Source: Periplaneta americana
Lineage: Eukaryota > Arthropoda > Insecta > Blattodea > Blattidae
Assembly (NCBI RefSeq): GCF_040183065.1
Contig: NC_091123.1
Coordinates: forward strand, 6,840,501-6,904,500
Direction of reading: 5' to 3'
Length of the DNA: 64,000 bases
Under the pieces are notes generated by a model. The model did no database searches, was not told the origin of the DNA, and worked only from the letters and a program-made list of their open reading frames with translations. The translations under genes were made by a program, and so were the position numbers. Below are positions 56,196 through 64,000 of this stretch, one piece after another (position 1 is the first letter of the stretch; the number at the start of each line of letters is the position of its first letter).

Positions 56196-57065
56196 TAGTA
56201 ACTCATGTTGAAATAATTCTGTACGTATTCTATAAAAGAGTACCTTACGTACTGCAAATTCAATCTTCACTTTTGCCCGATCCGAAAAGATAAAATTACT
56301 GAGATATGCTATCTACTGTCCATCCAAGTGGTTTTGTCGCAGGATCGTAGAAAGGGAGGAAATCACGTGACAATTAATTAACGAGACCCTTCTATTTAAG
56401 TTATTTTAAACAATTGTATAATATTACGTAGACGTCCAATTCATAACAGAAATTAATGTTTTCAGAAAAGAGCTAAGACAGCCCAGCCACTAGCTTCTAC
56501 AGAGGGGTGAGCAGAAGCGGGTGGGAGAAACCGGGATGCGACGTAGGCAAACGGACAACAATACCTGTGCAAGAATATGATTCAATATTGAAAGCTCTTT
56601 CGTCACTGGAAAACGCGAATATATTTCTCGAACGTACTATACCCACTAACTCAGTACGGTTTGTGTTTACTATGACCGTAAGGCGACTTTGACTGTATAC
56701 GCTTGGTTCTGTGTTGAGAACGGTTGCAAGTTTACTAGTAGAGGGGGTGGGAGTGAAGTACATTCAAAAACTCAGGTACAATAAAAATTGAAGTAAAAAT
56801 TAAATGATATCCCTGTATAAATTCGGTGTGACATAGTCTACAGCCATACCTCATTTTCAATATCAGTGAACAATTACATACTGTGAAACGAGGTAAAAAA
56901 AATGCAACACTAACTGCATAATTGTCCGAAAAAATGTTTGTTCGTAGAAATTATTGCTATTTGACAATAATTATCGTAGTTGAGGATTTGGATGCAATTG
57001 AAGCTTGAAAGAGCAAACTAAGGAAACAAATATATTATATAGGCCACCCATCAACATAGTGCAAG

Positions 57066-57325
57066 CCACAGGTGTAGCTCAGTCGGCTGAGGCGCTTGCC
57101 TGTCGGTCTGAAGTTGCACTCGGACGCGAGTTCTATTCCGGCTTGAGCTGATTACCTGGTTGGGTTTTTCCAAGGTTTTTCTCAACCCGTAAGGCGAATG
57201 TCAGGTAATCTATGGCGAATCCTCGGTCTCATCTCACCAAATACCATCTCGCTATCACCAATCCCATCGACAGTAAATGACCTAGTAGTTGATACAGCGT
57301 CGTTAAAGAACCAACTAATAAAACA
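57066..57325 (+). mobile_element. tRNA-derived SINE, different head, same body
   Basis: Head GTGTAGCTCAGTCGGCTGAG (A box), B box GAGTTCTATTCC, then ATTACCTGGTTGGGTTTTTC and the end ACAGCGTCGTTAAAGAACC then AACTAATAAA. The body and end match the SINE at 55.9 kb while the heads differ. Confidence 0.8.
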
Positions 57326-57654
57326 TAGTGCGTAAAAAAAAGTCAGCGGAAGTAACGGTTGGTTAATGTTTTTAATAATCGATATTCGATTAAGTTGTGA
57401 ATGCTACCAAAATAAAGAAATTAAATAATATAATTTTTCCATCCCTGCTACTGAATTTTTGGTCCACCAGAAAGCACTCGTCTTTTACGAAAACATTCTT
57501 ATTCTTTGCAAGTGTTTTGTGAAAAGCGAGTAGGCTATTTTCCGTGGACCAAAAATACAATATGGCGTTGCTACGAAAACTGTCTGTTATATCGACTGCA
57601 ACATCAATGCATATATCGATAGTAACATTGATGCCATAAAACCAACAAGGAAGG

Positions 57655-58585
57655 TGGTCCCTAAAACAGAGCCTACATACAGCTATTCTGTTTTTCGAAA
57701 GACGCTTCAAACAATTGGTCAAAGTTTTGTTATAGGCCTAATAATAATGGTCCCTAAAACAGAGCCTACATACAGCTATTCTGTTTTTCGAAAGACGCTT
57801 CAAACAATTGGTCAAAGTTTTGTTATAGGCCTAATAATAACGGTCCCTAAAATAGAGCCTACATACATCTATTCTGTTTTTCGAAAGACGCTTTAAACAA
57901 TTGGTCAAAGTTTTGTTATAGACCTAATAATAATGGTCCCTAAAACAGAGCCTACATACAGCTATTCTGTTTTTCGAAAGACGCTTCAAACAATTGGTCA
58001 AAGTTTTGTTATAGGCCTAATAATAATGGTCCCTAAAACAGAGCCTACATACAGCTATTCTGTTTTTCGAAAGACGCTTCAAACAATTGGTCAAAGTTTT
58101 GTTATAGGCCTAATAATAATGGTCCCTAAAACAGAGCCTACATACAGCTATTCTGTTTTTCGAAAGACGCTTCAAACAATTGGTCAAAGTTTTGTTATAG
58201 GCCTAATAATAATGGTCCCTAAAATAGAGCCTACATACATCTATTCTGTTTTTCGAAAGACGCTTCAAACAATTGGTCAAAGTTTTGTTATAGGCCTAAT
58301 AATAATGGTCCCTAAAATAGAGCCTACATACAGCTATTCTGTTTTTCGAAAGACGCTTCAAACAATTGGTCAAAGTTTTGTTATAGGCCTAATAATAATG
58401 GTCCCTAAAATAGAGCCTACATACATCTATTCTGTTTTTCGAAAGACGCTTCAAACAATTGGTCAAAGTTTTGTTATAGGCCTAATAATAATGGTCCCTA
58501 AAATAGAGCCTACATACATCTATTCTGTTTTTCGAAAGACGCTTTAAACAACTGGTCAAAGTTTTGTTATAGCCCTAATAATAAC
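57655..58585. repeat. Ten-copy 93-bp tandem array
   Basis: Ten head-to-tail 93-bp units starting GGTCCCTAAAA, with GAGCCTACATACA, TTTTTCGAAAGACGCTT and GGTCAAAGTTTTGTTATAGG. Units differ at a few sites (CAGAG/TAGAG, CAGCT/CATCT, CTTCAA/CTTTAA). Since 93 is a multiple of 3, a frame stays open through many units. I see no sign that it is a real protein. Confidence 0.9.
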
Positions 58586-58659
58586 TAGCAACGAAAATTT
58601 TATATATCAATGAAAAACGAGTAGGCTATTTTCCCTGGACCAAAAATACAATATGGCAA

Positions 58660-59745
58660 TATCATTGGAAGAACTATGAAAATATCAAGGAGGACAATTA
58701 TGAAAATATCGAGAGCTGTGGAAAAATAAATGTTTATTTTGAAACTGTAAAGATATACGTTGATTATAACTGAAATATAAGACATTCATAAGAAATGCTG
58801 TTAAAACCTTAATAAAATAAACTAGAAAAGTCATGGAGAAAAATTACGAAAATTTCAAATAAGAAAGCAATACAAACACAAGCACAATCAAATATGAAAA
58901 TCAAAATCAGTAGAACTGCAGTATAAAAATACGTACGTTTGAGAAAGAATTTGAAATTTTTCAGAGAGGAAAGCTTCGAAAACATCAGTATGAAAAACTA
59001 TGAACATAACAGTTCATCAGTGAAAAATGCTGTGGATACGTCAGTGAGAAAAAGAAAGAAGCTTCACCACGATAAGAGTTTGAAAGTGTATGTGAAATGA
59101 ACGTCCCCCTGAATCGAACACTCTTTGTGTACGAATCCAGCGTAAATTCGGTCCATATTGGATCGGTCCAGCACAACCTTAATGCATATCAATCGCTACC
59201 CTCGAGTGCTTAATCCGCAGCACCTGACAGGTCGTTTTAAGGCGAGGTACTGGCCGCATGACCTCATGGGGAAGGTACCTCATTTACAGTTGCGGTATCC
59301 TTGACTTTTATTCGCTATTAATGGCGTTTATTTCACTTAATCATGCCTCGCATAAAACTGTATAGCCACGGTATACACGTTACGAAGGCCGATAAAAATA
59401 ATTCGAGGCATTACCAACACGACCAGTTCGCAAGTGCTGCTCGTAATTATTATCCATATGCAAATATGCAAGGCCAAACAGCTCCATCCAGCTCGAAGAT
59501 TTTAACCCTTAAATTGGCAATGTACCCTGTAGGATACAACAGGTTAATAGCCTATATGTTGTAATTTTAATAGAACAATAGAAAAAAAATTGGTAGGAAA
59601 ATTAAAATTTCACAATACTATAATATTGCACAACATATAAAATATGGACATTGAGATAATTGTTTTCTTTACAGTCCGACAAGGTTTAATAAATTAGTGT
59701 GAGAAATGAAGTTTTGCCAATTTAAGGGTTAACTGTGTGTACTCT
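58660..59745. other. No recognised genes
   Basis: A-rich sequence with short GAAAA-type repetition at 58800-59050, then ordinary AT-rich sequence. Confidence 0.4.
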
Positions 59746-59749
59746 GTCC

Positions 59750-60830
59750 TTTTGAAATATTAAAAATTTTGAAAATTTTCCAAAATTAAAAAAAAAAAAT
59801 TTGAAATTTAAAAAATTTATTGAAAATATGGAAAATATTTGAAATTACGAAAAATATTTTAGATTCTTAAAAATTTTTAATTTTGCGTAAACTGAAATTT
59901 TGAAATTTTTTTTTTTAAATTTTGAAAATAAATCTCAGGTTTTATTTCAGTGATTTTTTTTTTTTTGAACAATTTAAAATTATTTTTTATTTAAAGAAAT
60001 GGAAAATTTTTGAGAATATTGAAAAATGTTTGAAATTTTGAAAGTTTTTGAAATTTTAAATTTTTTTTTTAAATTTTGAAAAATTCTGAAATTTTCGAAG
60101 ATTTCAAAATTTTTATTAAGAATATTTAAAACTGTTTAAAATAATTTAAGATACTTCCAAAATCTTTAAGAATGTTTAATATTGTTTAAAAATGTTTGAA
60201 AATGGCTGAGAATGTTTAAGATTGTTTACGAATGTTTCAGAATGTTTGAAATTATTTTAGAATGTTTTGAAACGTTTCAAAATGTTTAAGAATGTTACAA
60301 ATTGTTTAATGTTTGGGAATGTTTGAAAATGTTTAAAAATGTTTAAAAATTTTGAAATTTTTTTAATTTCTGAAAATGTTTTTAATTTTTTAAAATTCTT
60401 AATTTTTTTGAAAATTGTAAAACTTTTTGAAATATTATTGAAAATTGTGACATTTTCCAAAATTTAGAAATTTTGAATAGTTTTAAAAATAATTTCTAAA
60501 ATTTTGAAAATTTTTTTAAGTTTCGAGAAAAATTTTCAAATTTTCCAAGCTTTGAAAATTTTGATTAATATTATTTAAACTGTTCAAAATATTTAAAACA
60601 GTGTCAAAATGTGAAAGAATGATTGAAATTGTTTAAGAATGAAATTGGTTGTGATGTTCAAGAATGTCTGAAAATGTTTCAGAATGTTTAAAATTGTTTA
60701 AGAATGTTTTGAAATGTTTCAAAATGTTTAAGAATGTTTCAAATTGTGCTTCAGAATGTTTAAGAATGTTTAAAAATGTTTAGGAATGTTTGAAAATGTT
60801 AAAGAATGTTTAAAGTTGTTTAAAGTTCAG
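59750..60830. repeat. AT-rich minisatellite, unit about 11-12 bp
   Basis: Long irregular run of GAATGTTTAARAATGTTT-type units grading into GAAAATTTTTGAAATTTT near its left end. No coding potential. Confidence 0.85.
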
Positions 60831-61041
60831 TGAACTGTGCATATTTCAAAGTTGTTTGAAAGTAACAACTTAGATACAATGGATTTTTCCGAGGTTTGTG
60901 ATTGGTACTACTTCACTAGATATTTTGACGGGCAGTACTGTTATCAGTACTCAGCTATTCAACCCAAAGTCAACAAACGCTTTTGTATTTCCAAAAGTCT
61001 GATTAATCAAGTAATCAAGTTAACGCACTGAAGCTTTCATA

Positions 61042-61448
61042 CTATAGTCCCGACGCTGTTATTTCCGGAATGACTCAGCCTCTTTGCTTATGTCTTAGAA
61101 AGTGAAGGCTCTATAAAGTCTAGGTAGGTAGTATCATTCGCCATTTTTTGTTCTTTCGTTGCCGAGCTACCATGCGAGGAATCTATTTGCCACGCCGTTA
61201 AACATTATCATGTCGTAGCTCCTATGATAATAAATCAAACGCACTGTAATTCAGCAAATAATTGAGCGGCAAATAACGTCTTCGTGTGCTTTTGCGAACG
61301 CCAATTAAAGAGCTAAAATGGAGGGCGATTATATTAAGTATTTATCGAGCCTTAAGAAATGAATCAGCGAATCACAAGACGCAGACGTTTAAATGTAGCC
61401 TACCTGCAACGCGATTGGCTGCCGGAAATTAGAGCGACGGGACTATAG
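61042..61448. mobile_element. Small inverted-terminal-repeat element
   Basis: Ends CTATAGTCCCGACGCT...ATTTCCGG and inverted CTATAGTCCCGTCGCT...ATTTCCGG (about 26 bp). Interior 355 bp, noncoding, somewhat GC-richer than its surroundings. Confidence 0.65.
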
Positions 61449-61920
61449 GTATTTTTGTTTCCATTTAAACTCGTGTAACTGAGTATACCCAAGATTCTCT
61501 TTCATTGGTCAAGAAATGTAACTCGCTATATCTAACTAGATCTGTTGAATATTTGCTAATTATTTTTGTGGGTAGTAATTTCATGACATATCTAATTAAT
61601 GTGTAACACGTGTATTCGAGAAAGTTTTACAATATAGGCCTATTATAGTATATCCAGTGAAGTGAATTATTTGATTTGCTTAAGCTAATATTCTTCACGC
61701 CTGACCTAACCTGTGATCCTGTTCTTGGTAACGCAGTACCGATCTGAGGTAATAGCTCGACCATTACCATCCTGATTATCCTAATTAAATAGGGCCACAA
61801 TAAACTTGGTATCAGAACTGATCATAACAAAACTAGTGTTCGGTAGGGCCGAGCTTAACAAACTTGGTGTCAGAACTTTAAACATAACATAACTGATGAC
61901 CGGTAGCATCGGCCACAACA

Positions 61921-61923
61921 ACG

Positions 61924-61976
<53 letters not shown>
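61921..61976. repeat. (AAT)n microsatellite
   Basis: About 18 triplets. Confidence 0.9.
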
Positions 61977-61977
<1 letters not shown>

Positions 61978-62948
61978 GTGATTAGTCCACCAGAATTAGG
62001 CTATATTCTGTATCTGCTATATTTCTGTATGCATTTCTCGTAAAATGTTTGTCACAGTTCCTAATACCAGCTCTAACAATTTGTTTGTACTTTTATAGCA
62101 CACCCTGTACGCAGTGTCCAAATACATTTGAGTTTACAAGTAGGATGTTATATAGAATGTTAAAAAAAAAGTATCCAATATTTTAGGAGGTGATAGTATG
62201 CATCAAAACAAGAAAAAAATGTCTAATAAACATGGGTCCTAAAACACATATTTTCTGAGATCTGAACACTTGTTCACAGGAGGTGCTCAATGTGACATCT
62301 ATTTATGGCAATGCATTTCTCTGCCCTACAATACAGCTGACTACCAGATAATCATACCGTAGTTGACACCCCTGGCATGGAATACTGATACGTCGCAAGG
62401 AATACTGAAAACAAAAGTTTGGTTGTGGATATGAGCGGGGTTCAGCAGATGGTGTTGTGAATTTTCGTAATCAGCATGTGTAGGCTGATGAAAATCCCCA
62501 TGCAGTTGAAGAAATAAGGCATCAGCACCGATTCTCAATCAACGTATGGGCAGGCGTTCTTGGTGATAGATTAAGGGCCATACGTGCTTCCACAGAGATT
62601 AACTGGGGATCGTTATCAGGACTTTCTTATTAACGTATTGCCTACCTTGCTGGAGTATGTGCCATGTCAGCAAAGACTACAGATATGGTTCATGCATGAT
62701 GGCACACCAGCACATTTTTTTCCGCAATGAGCGTGAACACCAGACGCTGACATTTCAGGACCGCTGGATTGATTGGGGAGGCCCCACACCTTGGCCTGCT
62801 CGTTCCCCAAACCTAAATCCCCTAGACTTTTGGTTATCAAGAACAACCAGGTGAATTTCAAAGAGTGCGTGATTCCTTACGCTGAAGGGCAGAGGTAGGC
62901 ACTGCCATGAATGGACATCACATTGAGCACCTCCTATGAACAAGTGTA

Positions 62949-63163
62949 GGGGAGAGTCGGGTAGTATCGGACATCGGGTAGTATCGGACAGTGCGTTTTT
63001 TTCATCTACCATATGGTAGTATCTGAATGACATGGTTATGTTTCTCTATGCGACATCACAGAAACGTAACCATGTCAATCAGGTACTATCATCGTGTGGT
63101 AGATGAAAGAAACTCACTGTCCGATATTACCCGATGTCCGATATTACCCGACTCTCCCCTACA
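62949..63163. mobile_element. Near-perfect hairpin MITE
   Basis: Two inverted arms of about 100 bp around a roughly 14-bp centre (CTATGCGACATCAC). Each arm carries two tandem copies of CGGGTAGTATCGGACA, or the inverse, at its outer end. Arms begin GGGGAGAGTCGGGTAG. Confidence 0.8.
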
Positions 63164-63179
63164 GATCCCAGAAATATAT

Positions 63180-63814
63180 AAATATTTAAAGAAAATAATC
63201 TGCCCTCAATGGGGGTGACCATAAAGATCCAGAATAAAAGCACTGCAGAATAATTTAGGAAGACAGGAATTGTTTAGTAAAAATTCAGAGAAATGCAAAC
63301 CCAACACAATCATCAATGACCAAAATATAAATAGTAACGTAATATTTGGACTGAATCCTTAAAAATATCCAACAAACTTTTTTGAATTTCAAAAAATCGG
63401 AGTCCGAGTGCTTTCAAAATATCACATGTGAATTTAGGGAGTGTGCCACGTGCACCTAACAAAAGATCAGAAACAGTCCACTGACTAGTGGGAATGTTAT
63501 ATTTCTCACTTAGATAAGGGATGCAGGACTCATAAATGGATTTCTTCTCCTCATCATCGTGTTGTGCCTGCAGGGCATCCCTCTCGAACCGGATTGTAGG
63601 ATCAAGGACTAATCCCTTAGATTGAGTCCGGTGGATGGCTACAATATCTGCTCTTCTGTTCGAATCTAAGGATGAAACGCAGTGGATCTCCTCGTGTACC
63701 TCCCATCCACAACGCTTGAGGACATCAGCAATACCGGTCCTGGCCTTATAGTGTCGATTGTTGTGCAGCAGCTCCGTTTTTCGACAGAATCCAACACGTG
63801 ACCAAGAGTTTCCG
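63180..63814 (-). pseudogene. LINE 3' end with endonuclease-like tail, third copy
   Basis: The minus strand reads RTEEQIL/RRADIV-type text, then GLVLDPTIRFERDALQAQHD, DEEKKSIYESCIPYLSEKYN and LLLGARGTLPKFTCDILKAL, then a tail with CATTGAGGGCAGATT. Same C-terminal domain as at 2.5 and 28.6 kb, in frame for much of its length. Confidence 0.65.
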
Positions 63815-63876
63815 TCTCGTAGGACCCATGTTTATTAGACATTATTTTCTTGTTTTGATGCATACTAGCACCTTCT

Positions 63877-64000
63877 TTTTACTTGAAGCAAGTAAAGCGA
63901 TCGGTTTGGAAGTAAATCCCGAAAAGACAAAGTATATGATTATGTCTCGTGACGAGAATATTGTACGAAATGGAAATATAAAAATTGGAGATTTATCCTT
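63877..64000 (+). pseudogene. LINE RT fragment running off the window
   Basis: [20 protein letters not shown] then [19 protein letters not shown]; about 97 percent identical to 39532-39655. Continues beyond 64000. Confidence 0.85.

Larger units (their letters stand above)
62190..63876 (+). mobile_element. IS630/Tc1-type element whose right end is split by later insertions
   Basis: Left terminal block 62190-62312. Right terminal block in two parts, 62903-62946 (GAGCACCTCCTATGAACAAG inverted against 62274-62295) and 63815-63871 (inverted copy of 62190-62242, ATGCATCAAAACAAGAAAA). Between them lie a hairpin MITE and a LINE end. The plus strand 62530-62860 keeps transposase scraps (HQHRFSINVWAGVLGDRL, WFMHDG-like, PARSPNLNPLDFWLS). 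Confidence 0.7.

Noticed and set aside
56497..56763. 88-residue frame on the minus strand and its plus-strand partner
   Set aside because: No domain, no exon borders, moderate composition; could not be supported as a gene.
57933..58547. Open frame of 204 residues made of 31-residue repeats
   Set aside because: It only reflects a 93-bp (multiple of 3) tandem DNA repeat; units 3 and 10 carry a stop and there is no start context or splice support.

Overview
This 64-kb window looks like an insect nuclear genome, most likely a cockroach (blattodean). Base composition is AT-rich with long introns, (AAT)n-type microsatellites are frequent, and dispersed transposable elements (TEs) are very dense. 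The cockroach assignment is inference: LINE protein tails such as [20 protein letters not shown] recur here, and I associate them with Periplaneta americana repeats. No bacterial genes, operons, CRISPR arrays or viral genes were seen.

One real host gene is visible, on the minus strand. Ten exons run from 46409 down to a stop codon at 9021. Every exon has AG/GT borders and all nine junction phases agree, giving about 930 residues. Domain order is: Lys-rich basic region, Ser/Thr-rich region, sushi (split by an intron), EGF, a run of calcium-binding EGFs (one carrying a Thr/Pro insertion), a 6-cysteine sushi, and a HYR domain split over the last two exons. This is the architecture of a secreted or pericellular matrix protein. 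The sushi-HYR end recalls SRPX/SVEP1 proteins and the EGF run recalls fibulin/fibrillin-type proteins. The 5' exons with the expected signal peptide were not found and may lie above 46.4 kb or outside the window.

The introns and the flank above 46.4 kb hold TEs in many states of decay: at least four LINE types (APE-endonuclease/RT type, RNase-H type, one with a likely restriction-like endonuclease tail, and jockey/CR1-like C-termini), Penelope-like elements with a GIY-YIG domain, several tRNA-derived SINEs, hAT elements with 8-bp duplications, TA-flanked mariner/Tc1/IS630-type elements, TTAA-flanked elements and hairpin MITEs. Nesting is frequent and often datable from target-site duplications.

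Region by region: 1-9 kb, TEs downstream of the gene; 9-46.4 kb, the matrix gene with TE-filled introns; 46.4-64 kb, further TEs, SINEs, a 93-bp ten-copy tandem array (57.65-58.59 kb) and an AT-rich minisatellite (59.75-60.83 kb). I found no convincing new multi-gene system. The best leads are the domain architecture of the matrix gene, a possible alternative first exon at 18.3-18.5 kb, and several unusual inverted or nested mobile elements.
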